Shown here one piece after another: positions 1-8,062 of a DNA stretch of 19,761 nt. This DNA comes from a bacterium (GTDB taxonomy: Bacteria; Cyanobacteriota; Vampirovibrionia; Gastranaerophilales; Gastranaerophilaceae): contig SFZC01000026.1 of assembly GCA_004558955.1 (NCBI GenBank), positions 1 to 19,761 of the forward strand, given 5' to 3'. Numbering within the stretch: the first letter of the stretch is position 1; every line of letters starts with the position of its first letter. The notes below the pieces were generated by a model, which searched no databases, was not told the DNA's origin, and saw only the letters and a program-made list of their open reading frames with translations. Made by a program: the position numbers and the translations under genes.

Positions 1-465
1 GTTACCTAAAACGCCAAGTCTTTTAAATTCGCTTTCCTGACCCTTTAAGTTTTTATGAGCAAATTCTCTACATTTCGCTCTCAATTCTGTTTCGGTAATC
101 GAATGACGACCGCCCTTGATATTTTTAACAACAGCATTTTCAATCGGAAGTCCGTGTCCGTCATATCCCGGAACATACGGAGCATAGAAACCTTTTTGAG
201 ATTTATATTTGATTAAAATATCTTTTAAAATTTTATTCAATGCTGTACCAACGTGAATTTTTTCGGAACTCAAATAAGGCGGTCCGTCATGCAAAACGAA
301 AGAATTTGTTTGGTCACGTTGACCTATAATTTTGTCATAAATTTTATTTTCTTCCCAAAATTTTTGGATTTCCAATTCACGAACAGTCGCATTTGCTCTC
401 ATTGCCAAAGTTGTTTGAGGCAAGTTTAGCGTATTCTTATACTCTGATTTTGTGCTTTCGCTCAT
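1..465 (-). CDS. ileS: Isoleucyl-tRNA synthetase, N-terminal part (runs off the window)
   Basis: This cytoplasmic class I aminoacyl-tRNA synthetase charges tRNA-Ile with isoleucine. Only the first 155 codons lie here; the rest is beyond base 1. The reading shows the family N-terminus. There is a DGPPY segment, followed by the nucleotide-binding HIGH motif in the form HVGT inside KIHVGTALNKILKD. Then comes the PGYDGHGLPIE block typical of IleS. The ATG at 465 has a GAGGG Shine-Dalgarno 9 bases upstream. The gene follows the symporter gene on the same strand after 58 bases, too short a gap for a T-box leader, so no isoleucine-responsive riboswitch is visible directly upstream. HVGT instead of HIGH is a tolerated variant. 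Identification is firm; the C-terminal and editing domains cannot be judged. Confidence 0.95.
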   Translation of the reverse strand, partial: MSESTKSEYKNTLNLPQTTLAMRANATVRELEIQKFWEENKIYDKIIGQRDQTNSFVLHDGPPYLSSEKIHVGTALNKILKDILIKYKSQKGFYAPYVPGYDGHGLPIENAVVKNIKGGRHSITETELRAKCREFAHKNLKGQESEFKRLGVLGN

Positions 466-523
466 ATTTATTACCCTCTATACTAATAATATTATCTACA
501 AATTTTAAACTTCAAATATATTT

Positions 524-1777
524 TTAAGATTCAGAATCTTTCAAAAACAAATTCATTTTATCATAATCAAATTGATTTTCCCAACGTGCAATTACAACAG
601 TCGCAACGCAGTTACCGATTAGATTAACAGTGGTTCTGCCCATATCCAAAATTTGGTCAATACCGAGCAAAATTGCAACCCCGATAATCGGAATATTGAA
701 ACTTGACAATGTACCTGCAAGTACAACCAAAGAAACTCTCGGAACACCTGCAATACCTTTACTTGTAAGCATTAATGCCAACATCATCAATAATTGTTGG
801 TTAATATCAAGATTTATACCGCAAATTTGAGAAGAAAAAATTACCGCCATTGCAAGATATAACGTACTACCGTCAAGGTTAAAAGTATAACCCGTAGGCA
901 TTACAAAACTAACAATATTTTGCGGAACACCAAATTTTTCCATAACGCTGATTGCTTTAGGGAAAGCTGCTTCTGAACTTGCAGTCGAAAATGCCAAAAT
1001 CGCAGGCTCCTGAATTGCTTTCAACAAACTTCTAAAGGAAATTCTTGCATAACGACAAGCAATAATAAACACCGCCAAAACAAACAACGCAAGTGCCGTA
1101 TATAGTGAAAATATAATTTTTGCGTAATTTTTGAGAATTGATAACCCGTTCATACCGACAGTTGAAGCGATTGCACCGAAAATACCCAACGGAGCAAAGT
1201 ACATAACATATTCGGTAAATTTGAACATAATTTGAGAAACCGAATTAAGAATATCCATAACGGGTTTGCCCTTTTCCCCGACAGCACAAATCGCAACCGC
1301 CATAAAGATAGAAAAGACAACGATTTGCAACAAATTACCTTCAGACATTGCCTGAACGATACTTGTAGGAAAAACATTTACAATCATCTCCGAAATTGAA
1401 GTATGCGGAGTTGTAACCGCCATTAAACCTGCTTCTTTTAACAACTCTGGGTTAGCAACCGTCCCCGTTGCAAAGCCTTTTCCGGGGTTAAATATATTCG
1501 CCATTGTAAGTCCGATAACTAACGCCAATGTCGTTACGATTTCAAAATAAACAATGGTTTTTATCCCGATTTTACCGAGTTTTTTCACATCTCCATGACC
1601 CGCAATACCCGTAACAAGTGTTGCGAACAACAACGGAGCGATAATCATTTTAACCATGCGTAAGAAAATTAAAGCAAATGCACGCATTTTAACCGCATAA
1701 TGCGGGGCAAAATGACCAAATAAAACACCTAAAATAAGTGCTATAAATATTAACGCTGTAAGTCTTGAATGTTTCAA
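524..1777 (-). CDS. gltP: Dicarboxylate/amino acid:cation symporter (DAACS, GltP-like)
   Basis: This inner-membrane secondary transporter has 417 residues, the usual family length, with many hydrophobic segments. Family hallmarks appear in order: serine-rich hairpin HP1 (STASSEAAFPK, 264-274), the TM7 motif (NLDGS, 300-304), hairpin HP2 (SKGIAGVP, 339-346) and the TM8 substrate motif DMGRTTVN (378-385). By alignment from memory to archaeal GltPh, Asp378, Arg381, Thr382 and Asn385 match the aspartate-binding residues D394, R397, T398 and N401. DctA-type C4-dicarboxylate carriers usually have Ser at the first position, so acidic amino acids such as glutamate or aspartate are the better guess. 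Asn389 stands where GltPh has the sodium ligand Asp405, so the coupling ion is uncertain. The ATG has an AGAGG RBS. Confidence 0.9.
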   Translation of the reverse strand: MKHSRLTALIFIALILGVLFGHFAPHYAVKMRAFALIFLRMVKMIIAPLLFATLVTGIAGHGDVKKLGKIGIKTIVYFEIVTTLALVIGLTMANIFNPGKGFATGTVANPELLKEAGLMAVTTPHTSISEMIVNVFPTSIVQAMSEGNLLQIVVFSIFMAVAICAVGEKGKPVMDILNSVSQIMFKFTEYVMYFAPLGIFGAIASTVGMNGLSILKNYAKIIFSLYTALALFVLAVFIIACRYARISFRSLLKAIQEPAILAFSTASSEAAFPKAISVMEKFGVPQNIVSFVMPTGYTFNLDGSTLYLAMAVIFSSQICGINLDINQQLLMMLALMLTSKGIAGVPRVSLVVLAGTLSSFNIPIIGVAILLGIDQILDMGRTTVNLIGNCVATVVIARWENQFDYDKMNLFLKDSES

Positions 1778-1796
1778 ATTCTAACCTCTCGAAACG

Positions 1797-1821
1797 ATTA
1801 TAAAACAAACATGCCTGTCAA
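1797..1821 (-). promoter_or_regulatory. Possible promoter of the symporter gene
   Basis: A perfect TATAAT (1797-1802) lies 20 bases upstream of the symporter start. A perfect TTGACA (1816-1821) lies further up, but the spacer is only 13 bases, too short for an ordinary sigma-70 promoter. Either the -10 box works with a weaker -35, or the TTGACA is coincidental. The 242-base gap between this gene and ctpA leaves room for an independent promoter. It also holds an imperfect inverted repeat (1969-1978 with 2006-2015, 8 of 10 pairs). Confidence 0.35.
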
Positions 1822-2019
1822 GACACAACAGGGTAATATTTTGTAAAATTTCTTAAGGGTAACACTACAAAAATATTAAAAAAAGACACATAAAATTACG
1901 TTGTCAGCATAGCAAACCGACCTACTTTTTAAAAGGCTTATTTCAGTCAGTGAGTGCATTTTTTACCATTGGGCAAGTATGCACAACCGACATATTACAG
2001 TGGGCACTTCACCAATACC

Positions 2020-3267
2020 CTACTTTTTACTAATCATGCTATTCAAAATATCTTTGGCTTTTTCAAGTTGGGTATCTTTTTTTGCCAAGATATCAGCCTG
2101 TTTTATCGGCATTTCGATATCGGGATTAATTCCCAATTTATTTATATCACTGCCTTTTGGCGTCAAATATTTTGCAACGGTCAAATTCAAGCCCGTTTCG
2201 TTTGGCATCGGAATAATTTTTTGAACCATACCTTTTCCGTAAGTTTTAGTTCCGACAAGTTTTGCCCTATGATAATCCTTCATAGCTCCCGAAAAGATTT
2301 CGCTTGCACTGGCACTTGCCCCGTCAACAAGAAGAATTACGGGTTTATCAATATTAACATTGGTATCCTGAGCCATAATATCGTAATGATAACCGTTTCG
2401 ACCGACAATACTAACAATTTTACCTTTATTAATAAACAAATTAGAAATAAAAACCGCATTCGGTAACAAGCCACCCGTATTGCCCCTCAAGTCAATAATC
2501 AGACCTTTTGTATCGTGCGTATTTTCTAACGCTTCCAAAAATTCGTTCGGTGTCGCTGTACTGATAAAACTTGTCAACTGAATATATCCGATATTCTTAT
2601 CAACAGAACTTTTGACAGTTTTTATAGAAATTTCTTTTCGAATAATTTTCTTTTTTATAACCTCATTTCCTCTCAAAATATCCATACTGACAAAAGTATT
2701 TACAGGACCTTTGACAAGGCTTGAAACCTGTGCCAAAGAAAGTCCGCTAACTTTCACCCCGTCAACAGAAATAATTATATCGCCCGATTTCAAATCGGCA
2801 AACTGTGCGGGAGTATTTTCAATTACGTTAATAATCTTTATTTTCCCTGAATCATTAACAATATTAACCCCAATTCCTGAAATTTTTGAGGTAATAGAAC
2901 TGTTTTGTTCCGCAAATTCTCGTTTGGTTAAAAATCGTGAATACGGGTCATCTAAACTTTCTAACATAGAATCAATCGCAACTTTTGCGTCTTCTTCTGT
3001 TTTAATTTTTCCCTTATAATGATTTTTCCACCTTACCCAATATTGGCGGTTAAAATTCGGGTCGTAATATTCATTTTTAACGACATGCCAAGTATGTTCA
3101 AACAATTTTTGAGAGGACATCTGAGATGTATCGACATCTTTTTTCTCGACATTCAACAACGGATTATGATAAGCATTATAAAACCCATTAATTGCAAATG
3201 CCGTTGCAATCGCCAACACTATAAGCAATATGGTTTTAGTCCGTTTCCTCATAGTCCTATTTAACAT
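2020..3267 (-). CDS. ctpA: S41 C-terminal processing peptidase (CtpA/Prc family)
   Basis: This membrane-anchored serine protease acts in the periplasm, where family members trim or degrade envelope proteins from the C-terminus. The residue numbers here count one residue before the ATG (a TTG at 3270). After a basic N-terminus, a hydrophobic signal anchor spans about 11-30. A PDZ domain spans about 125-200, with GIGVNI and SGDIIISVDG. The catalytic S41 fold follows, with LRGNTGG (262-268) and DGASASASE (316-324). Ser321, Lys346 in YGKG and Gln350 have the 25- and 4-residue spacing of the CtpB/Prc Ser-Lys-Gln triad, so the enzyme should be active. The start may be the ATG at 3267 or the one at 3252; neither has a strong RBS. 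It lies 59 bases after the HExxH gene, probably in the same operon. Confidence 0.93.
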   Translation of the reverse strand: MLNRTMRKRTKTILLIVLAIATAFAINGFYNAYHNPLLNVEKKDVDTSQMSSQKLFEHTWHVVKNEYYDPNFNRQYWVRWKNHYKGKIKTEEDAKVAIDSMLESLDDPYSRFLTKREFAEQNSSITSKISGIGVNIVNDSGKIKIINVIENTPAQFADLKSGDIIISVDGVKVSGLSLAQVSSLVKGPVNTFVSMDILRGNEVIKKKIIRKEISIKTVKSSVDKNIGYIQLTSFISTATPNEFLEALENTHDTKGLIIDLRGNTGGLLPNAVFISNLFINKGKIVSIVGRNGYHYDIMAQDTNVNIDKPVILLVDGASASASEIFSGAMKDYHRAKLVGTKTYGKGMVQKIIPMPNETGLNLTVAKYLTPKGSDINKLGINPDIEMPIKQADILAKKDTQLEKAKDILNSMISKK

Positions 3268-3326
3268 CAAGGATTTTAGATAATCAATATACTTTTTAGC
3301 AACAAATGTTAATTATTCAAAAATTT

Positions 3327-4016
3327 TTATAAATCATTAAATCCCGGAGAATAAGACGGCAAATGTTTATACCCGGAGTTTGTCAACACTGCTTTTTTAA
3401 TATATTTATTCGTATAATCGCCTTTTTCCAACAATTTTTTCAAAGTGTTTTCACGAACAACCAAAGCATTGGATTCCTGATTGCTTTCAGGATAAGTTTT
3501 TAAAATGTCGTTCCAAACAACAGCTTCCATTGTCCAAGCATAAGTTTCTTCCGCTAAAGAATTATACTCATCTTGGTGCAACGCTTCGTGCGATAACAAC
3601 GCAGCAATCGCCCCTGCCGGTGCTGATTTATGTTTGTTATTTATATAAATATACAAACTTCTACCACGTTTCCAGCCTAAAGCATCAAAATTTGCATATT
3701 CCTGATTAATTTGTCCCAAATCACGAAATTCAATCTTCATAGGCTTTTGAGATAAGTTATTGCCCAAAATTGCATTTCTTGAAAATACACCCTCAGTATC
3801 TTTTAACATATCAAGTGCAACATAAAACACCTCATCTTTGCCGACATCTTTATAAGTCGGTGTAATTTGGCTGATATATTCAGGGGTGTATTTTTTCGGA
3901 TACTGGTGCGGAACAGTAACTTCAGGAGCTTTTGCCGCAAATGTCGCCATTTGCATTCCGACGACCAACAATGCCGTTATTAAAAATCTTTTGATATAAT
4001 CGTTTTTCCTTACCAT
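3327..4016 (-). CDS. Secreted putative zinc metallopeptidase with HExxH motif
   Basis: I do not recognise a named family. The protein has 229 residues from the chosen ATG. It begins with a basic n-region, a hydrophobic stretch and an Ala-rich end (ATFAA, about 24-28) that looks like a Sec signal peptide. The core has SHEALH, with HEALH at 143-147, the zinc-peptidase HExxH signature. Acidic residues at about 156-157 (AEETYAW) could supply the third zinc ligand, as in gluzincin-like folds. The longer ORF extends to 4097, but the ATG at 4016 has a GGAG RBS 6 bases away and directly precedes the signal peptide, so the extension was rejected. It lies between a TPR protein and the CtpA protease on the same strand, which suggests an envelope processing role. 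Activity is inferred from the motif only. Confidence 0.75.
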   Translation of the reverse strand: MVRKNDYIKRFLITALLVVGMQMATFAAKAPEVTVPHQYPKKYTPEYISQITPTYKDVGKDEVFYVALDMLKDTEGVFSRNAILGNNLSQKPMKIEFRDLGQINQEYANFDALGWKRGRSLYIYINNKHKSAPAGAIAALLSHEALHQDEYNSLAEETYAWTMEAVVWNDILKTYPESNQESNALVVRENTLKKLLEKGDYTNKYIKKAVLTNSGYKHLPSYSPGFNDL

Positions 4017-4097
4017 CTCAATCTCCACTTTTGCCTGCATAGTAGTATTATATTTATGGTTTTTCAAAAGGCAAAAATTTTTCTGCAATCTTTGCAA

Positions 4098-5675
4098 TTA
4101 TTTACTTTTATTTTTTCGGTTAATTTTCACGAGTTCGGAATATATATATTTGTACTCATTTGACGGATTAATATTTTCCGCTTCTGTAATATATTCAAGT
4201 GCGGTTTTATAATCCTTCTTCAACTGATAAAATTCGCACATTTTTCTATAATATTCCGAATTGTTCAAATCGTATAAAATTGCTCGTTTCATACACTCTA
4301 TTGCTTCGTCAATATCGTTTTCTTTTTCTCGGACAAGTGCTAAATAATAATACCCGTCAGAACAATTTATATCAAGTGAAAGAGCCTCTTGTGCATAATC
4401 TTTTGCTAAGTCGTAATCTTCTTTTAAATAAGCAACTCTTGCACCTAAAATTTCACCCAAAATATAATTCGGATTAATGCTTAACATTTTTTGCACAAGT
4501 TCTAAAGCCTTGTTATAATCACGTTCTTTAATATAAATCTCAGCCAAATTTCCTAAATATGAAAGATTATCAGGATTTTTTTCAAGAATTTCCAAGATAA
4601 GTTTTTCAGCCTTGCCGAAATTACTCAACTCGGCATAAATTTCACTCAAAGTGCTTTTTGTGAAATCATCGCCATATCCGTTTTTAATATTATTTTCCAA
4701 AATTTCTTGAGCCGTAATATAATCTTTTTTATTAGCCAATAGCAAAGCCTTCAAAACATTGGCCTGAGAATGTTTCGGATTGATTTCCAAAATAGCATCA
4801 GTTTCTTTTTTAGATTTTTGATACTCTTTTTGTTCATAGTATAAATAAGCCAAAGAATACCGATAATCAAGGTTTTCAGGGTTTATATACAACGCTTTTT
4901 GATATGCCTTTTGAGCCTCGTCAGCCCAACCAGTGTAAAAATACGCATTACCTAAATTGTAGCAATATTTTGAATTAGATTTATCAATTTGAATTGCTTT
5001 AGAAAAATCTTTTATCGCCTCAATGAAGTTCATTTTCTCAAGTTCAAATAAACCTTTATAATTCAAAATTTCGGCATTTTGAGAAGTTTTGTCAATTTTT
5101 TCAAAAATTTCAGACGCACCTTGTATATCTCTTTCATCAAATTTAATTTTACCCGTAAGCAACAAGACATCTTCATTATCACTGTCACATTCCAAGAGTA
5201 ATTCTTTTGCTTTTTGTTTGTCACTAGCCAAATAATAAGCATTTGCACAAGATATTTTAACCTTTTGAGTAAAAAATTCAGATGCTCGATACTGTTCTAC
5301 TTTTGAAAACATCTTTAACTTCATCAAAATTTTAACTAAATCCGTCAAAGTTTGCTCATTTGGTGAAATATCAAAAATCTTTTGAGCAAGTGCCAAAGCA
5401 TCTTCTTCACGCCCTTCACGTTCGCTGATTGTTTTCAAAAGTTTGAGACTTTCCAAATGTGTCGGATTGATTTGCAAAACTTTTTCCAAATACTGAACAG
5501 CACGAGAATAATTATTCAACAAAAAATACAATTCACCGATTTGAGATAAAATTTCGAGGTTATCATTTTCAAGCTCTAAGGCCTTATACAACATTTCAAT
5601 CGCATATTTGTAATTCTTTGATTCCTTTAACTCAAAAGCTTGTTTTATATAATCAATACATTCTGTTTTTTCCAT
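4098..5675 (-). CDS. Tetratricopeptide repeat (TPR) protein
   Basis: This 525-residue protein is built almost entirely of TPR-like helix pairs, roughly fourteen units. They carry the usual pattern of small residues and aromatics, for example YNLGNAYFYTGWADEAQKAY followed by KALYINPENLDYRYSLAYLY. There is no signal peptide or membrane segment, so it is probably a cytoplasmic scaffold that binds partner proteins; the partners are unknown. The ATG at 5675 was chosen because an AGG RBS lies 5 bases upstream. The GTG two codons earlier sits inside that region and was rejected. The gene starts 12 bases after the DivIC-like gene ends and is followed by the HExxH protein, so the three are probably co-transcribed. 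The repeat class is certain; the function is not. Confidence 0.85.
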   Translation of the reverse strand: MEKTECIDYIKQAFELKESKNYKYAIEMLYKALELENDNLEILSQIGELYFLLNNYSRAVQYLEKVLQINPTHLESLKLLKTISEREGREEDALALAQKIFDISPNEQTLTDLVKILMKLKMFSKVEQYRASEFFTQKVKISCANAYYLASDKQKAKELLLECDSDNEDVLLLTGKIKFDERDIQGASEIFEKIDKTSQNAEILNYKGLFELEKMNFIEAIKDFSKAIQIDKSNSKYCYNLGNAYFYTGWADEAQKAYQKALYINPENLDYRYSLAYLYYEQKEYQKSKKETDAILEINPKHSQANVLKALLLANKKDYITAQEILENNIKNGYGDDFTKSTLSEIYAELSNFGKAEKLILEILEKNPDNLSYLGNLAEIYIKERDYNKALELVQKMLSINPNYILGEILGARVAYLKEDYDLAKDYAQEALSLDINCSDGYYYLALVREKENDIDEAIECMKRAILYDLNNSEYYRKMCEFYQLKKDYKTALEYITEAENINPSNEYKYIYSELVKINRKNKSK

Positions 5676-5687
5676 ACGCACCTGCTT

Positions 5688-6155
5688 TTATTCTTCTACA
5701 ACTTCCGACGGAATATAAATATTTTCGGTCATAGATTCATTTTGGGAATTTTTCTTTTTAAATAAATTTTTCAAATTCCAATTTTTCTTTTTCGATTTTG
5801 TATCTTCCACCTTTTTGTTAATAATAATCAAAACCTCGTCTTGACCTGCCATTTTTAAGTTATTTCTGGCAATTCCTTCCAAACTGTTATCGGAAGTTAC
5901 AACTTTCTTTTGGGCTTTTAGGTCTTTATTTCTAAGTTGAGCTTTTTTCAATAAATCTTCTAAAGTCGCCTGTTTCCACTGATAGGCAAAGATTTTACTA
6001 ACATTCAAAACCGCTCCGTAACCTATTTCAAACAAACAAATTATCAGAATTATAGTAAAAAACGGACAGTAAAACTTCGTGCCGCAATTAAGTTTTTTAC
6101 GTTTCTTACGGCGTTCGCTTCTTTCGTTATTCACTTGTTCTTCATTTTCTGTCAA
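5688..6155 (-). CDS. DivIC/FtsB-like septum formation protein (TTG start)
   Basis: This 155-residue bitopic membrane protein has a highly charged cytoplasmic N-terminus (RSERRKKRKK), one transmembrane segment (about 31-52) and a short coiled coil (about 61-87). The block SLEGIARNNLKMAGQDEVLI (91-110) resembles the region after the coiled coil in FtsB/DivIC/FtsL-type division proteins (pattern IAR-x-x-L-x-M-x-x-x-x-E). A basic and acidic low-complexity tail follows and is longer than in FtsB. In those families the protein links early and late divisome components. No in-frame ATG exists upstream of the membrane segment. The TTG at 6155 has an AAGGGAG RBS 6 bases upstream, which decides the start. 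It probably heads the operon with the TPR and HExxH genes. Family assignment is by pattern, not by search. Confidence 0.7.
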   Translation of the reverse strand: MTENEEQVNNERSERRKKRKKLNCGTKFYCPFFTIILIICLFEIGYGAVLNVSKIFAYQWKQATLEDLLKKAQLRNKDLKAQKKVVTSDNSLEGIARNNLKMAGQDEVLIIINKKVEDTKSKKKNWNLKNLFKKKNSQNESMTENIYIPSEVVEE

Positions 6156-6175
6156 ACTGTTCTCCCTTACAGATA

Positions 6176-6204
6176 ATTATAAACGAAATCGGTCATATCA
6201 ACAA
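6176..6204 (-). promoter_or_regulatory. Putative promoter of the DivIC-like/TPR/HExxH operon
   Basis: A perfect TATAAT (6176-6181) lies 20 bases upstream of the TTG start. With a 17-base spacer the -35 is TTGTTG (6199-6204), weak apart from its TTG. That hexamer lies inside the palindrome at 6196-6217, so a protein bound there would contact or block the promoter. Confidence 0.45.
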
Positions 6205-6217
6205 TATATTGTTGATA
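6196..6217. repeat. 22-bp perfect palindrome, candidate operator
   Basis: Two 11-base arms, TATCAACAATA and TATTGTTGATA, meet without a loop. The palindrome begins 3 bases after the stop codon of the acidic exported protein and about 40 bases before the DivIC-like start. No T-tract follows on either strand, so it is not an ordinary intrinsic terminator. Its core CAATATATTG also occurs at 9982-9991, upstream of lptB. Confidence 0.6.
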
Positions 6218-6220
6218 ACT

Positions 6221-7222
6221 TTACAATTTGAATTTTGTTGAAAATTTAAACTGACTTTTCATCAAAGCGTTTGTATCATCATAAGTTGCACTCGTACCGA
6301 GTTCTAAACGCAATCTGTCGGAATCCTTGTTTCCAAACGGATTTATCGACAAAATTGTTTCAATTTTTTTACGATTTTTTGCAATATCGGCAGACAAAAC
6401 CTCTTTCAACGAAAAATATTGATTAATAATTAACTCAGGTGCTAAATAAAAGTTGTCATTATAATTGTTATTCGTAGTGTTTACAGTTTTGGCATAAGCC
6501 GTACTTATTGCAAAATATTTCGATTCATAACGGGAAAATACGCCCGTTGTTTGCTCAAGTTCCGCATAATCAATTCCCTGATTGAACATCGCACCTGCAG
6601 AAAATCCGTTTTTCTTGGCACAACTTGTTCCGTTAACTGGAGCTATACTGTATTCCGCCGTATTCAAAGAAGAATATAAACTTGTCGGAGTGTGAATCCC
6701 CGCATAATATTTTTTTGAACCGATTTTGGCAGGAGTTTTAATTTTTATTGCCTGATAAACATCCATAGTATCTTCCAAGGAAATCGTATCATCAGAATCC
6801 TCATCATAAGAAGCGTAACCTTGCAATACATCAGAATACATATCAGAAATTTGATAATCCTCTATCTCTGGTTCTTCATTAGAATTTTCGTCTAAAGAAA
6901 TTGCTTCTTCATCATCATCCTCGTCAAGATTTTCACCCGTTGTATCCGCAGTAACATCATCAGATACTATATCTTTTGATTGTTCCGTATTATCTTCATT
7001 TTGTGCGGTGCCAGTGGCAGTAGTTTCTACCTCAGTATTTTTGGTTGAAACGTCACCCGTTCCTTCATCTTCATCGGGGATATGATAAATAAAAACATTA
7101 GAAGAGCCGTTTTCAGACTTTCCCGATTTCCATGCGTTTGCCGAGCAGGGGAAAAACATTATCGCCGTAACCAACGCTACAATTAAGCCAATCTTCTTTA
7201 TCATATCTATATGATAACGCAT
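6221..7222 (-). CDS. Acidic exported protein of unknown function, possibly outer-membrane associated
   Basis: I do not recognise this 333-residue protein. It has a signal peptide ending near SANA (residue 30). A long, very acidic, Thr/Ser/Asn/Glu/Asp-rich low-complexity stretch follows (about 49-153, including ENLDEDDDEEA). The C-terminal half (about 155-333) alternates polar and hydrophobic residues in short strand-like segments, for example YFAISTAYAKT and FYLAPELIINQYF, and ends FKFSTKFKL. That pattern would fit a small beta-barrel or other outer-membrane beta domain. The ATG at 7222 has an AAGGG RBS 5 bases upstream; the GTG at 7228 and the ATG at 7204 were rejected. It is the last gene of the lptB operon, 29 bases after the phosphodiester-glycosidase gene, so a surface or LPS-related role is plausible. 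The barrel is inference. Confidence 0.6.
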   Translation of the reverse strand: MRYHIDMIKKIGLIVALVTAIMFFPCSANAWKSGKSENGSSNVFIYHIPDEDEGTGDVSTKNTEVETTATGTAQNEDNTEQSKDIVSDDVTADTTGENLDEDDDEEAISLDENSNEEPEIEDYQISDMYSDVLQGYASYDEDSDDTISLEDTMDVYQAIKIKTPAKIGSKKYYAGIHTPTSLYSSLNTAEYSIAPVNGTSCAKKNGFSAGAMFNQGIDYAELEQTTGVFSRYESKYFAISTAYAKTVNTTNNNYNDNFYLAPELIINQYFSLKEVLSADIAKNRKKIETILSINPFGNKDSDRLRLELGTSATYDDTNALMKSQFKFSTKFKL

Positions 7223-7251
7223 AAACACCCTTTCAGCAAGAAATTTTTACC

Positions 7252-8061
7252 TTATTGAATAATCATAAACGATTTTAGCATTCTGCCAGCACCGTCACCT
7301 TTTGTAGAGATAACCTCAATGTTTTTGTAGTTGAAAGAAGTTGAACTTCCGCCGTCAAAAGCCATTGCCCTATCAAGTTTCAAATCTCTGCAAAGTTTTT
7401 GCACCTCGTACATATCCATAGGATTATCGTCCGTAATAATTAAAATATGGCATTCGTCAGTATCTTTCAAACCGATAATTGTACGAGAGGTTTTGTGTAA
7501 CACGGAAGCCGATTCTCTAACCACGTCACCGTTTGCATTTTTTACGATAAAACCTTCTTCTTCCAAATGCAATTCAGGCACAATCAAAGGTCCGCCCTGT
7601 GCTGAAGTTACAACGGCACACCCAAACGGAACTTCTGATTTGTGAGAAACGATTGCATATTCAAATTTGTTTCCGCATTGCATTACTCTAAATTCTGAAC
7701 GATTCAAAACCTTGTTCATATTTTTTCTGAAAAACGGATTTGATAACAATGAACTGTTAAACATAGGGTCAGCCGATATCATTCTGTCCGTCACAACGTA
7801 AGAAATAGTTTTGCCGTTTTTCGGGTCAAAAAATCCTGCATTAATTGTCAACTCGGAACGTCCCCTGACATGTGCTTCGTGATTTGTAATCAAGTCTTCC
7901 GAGGTTACAAATTTAATTTTCTTTTTAATCTTTTCACCTTTTAATACCACATGATAAATCCCGTTATCATAGTCAACACTGATACCGCCAACCGCAAAAA
8001 CAGGGGTTACGCAAAATACCAATATGGTAAACACTGATAATAAAGTTCTCAAAATTTTCAT
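7252..8061 (-). CDS. Exported phosphodiester glycosidase-domain (NAGPA-like) protein
   Basis: This 269-residue exported protein has a signal peptide ending at about residue 23 (PVFA). It shows hallmarks of the NAGPA/DUF2233 phosphodiester glycosidase fold: LTINAGFFDP (71-80), SRTIIGL (192-198) and MAFDGGSSTSF (233-243). Family members cleave sugar phosphodiesters, such as the GlcNAc-phosphate cap of lysosomal enzymes in animals. Bacterial members are often tied to exopolysaccharide or cell-wall glycan metabolism. The true substrate here is unknown. The ATG at 8061 has an AAAGGA RBS 8 bases upstream and directly precedes the signal peptide, so the in-frame extension to 8112 was rejected. It follows the LptF/G-type gene after 1 base, a sign of translational coupling, which points to work on surface glycans. 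Confidence 0.82.
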   Translation of the reverse strand: MKILRTLLSVFTILVFCVTPVFAVGGISVDYDNGIYHVVLKGEKIKKKIKFVTSEDLITNHEAHVRGRSELTINAGFFDPKNGKTISYVVTDRMISADPMFNSSLLSNPFFRKNMNKVLNRSEFRVMQCGNKFEYAIVSHKSEVPFGCAVVTSAQGGPLIVPELHLEEEGFIVKNANGDVVRESASVLHKTSRTIIGLKDTDECHILIITDDNPMDMYEVQKLCRDLKLDRAMAFDGGSSTSFNYKNIEVISTKGDGAGRMLKSFMIIQ

Positions 8062-8062
8062 A

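Noticed and set aside
1969..2015. Imperfect inverted repeat after ctpA as a terminator
   Set aside because: The stem has two mismatches and a loop of about 27 bases, with no T-tract directly after it.
1954..2466. Plus-strand ORF of 170 codons
   Set aside because: It lies largely antisense to the conserved CtpA gene, lacks an RBS and has a composition typical of a shadow frame.
4017..4097. N-terminal extension of the HExxH protein to 4097
   Set aside because: The internal ATG at 4016 has an RBS and is followed at once by a signal peptide; the extension would bury that signal.
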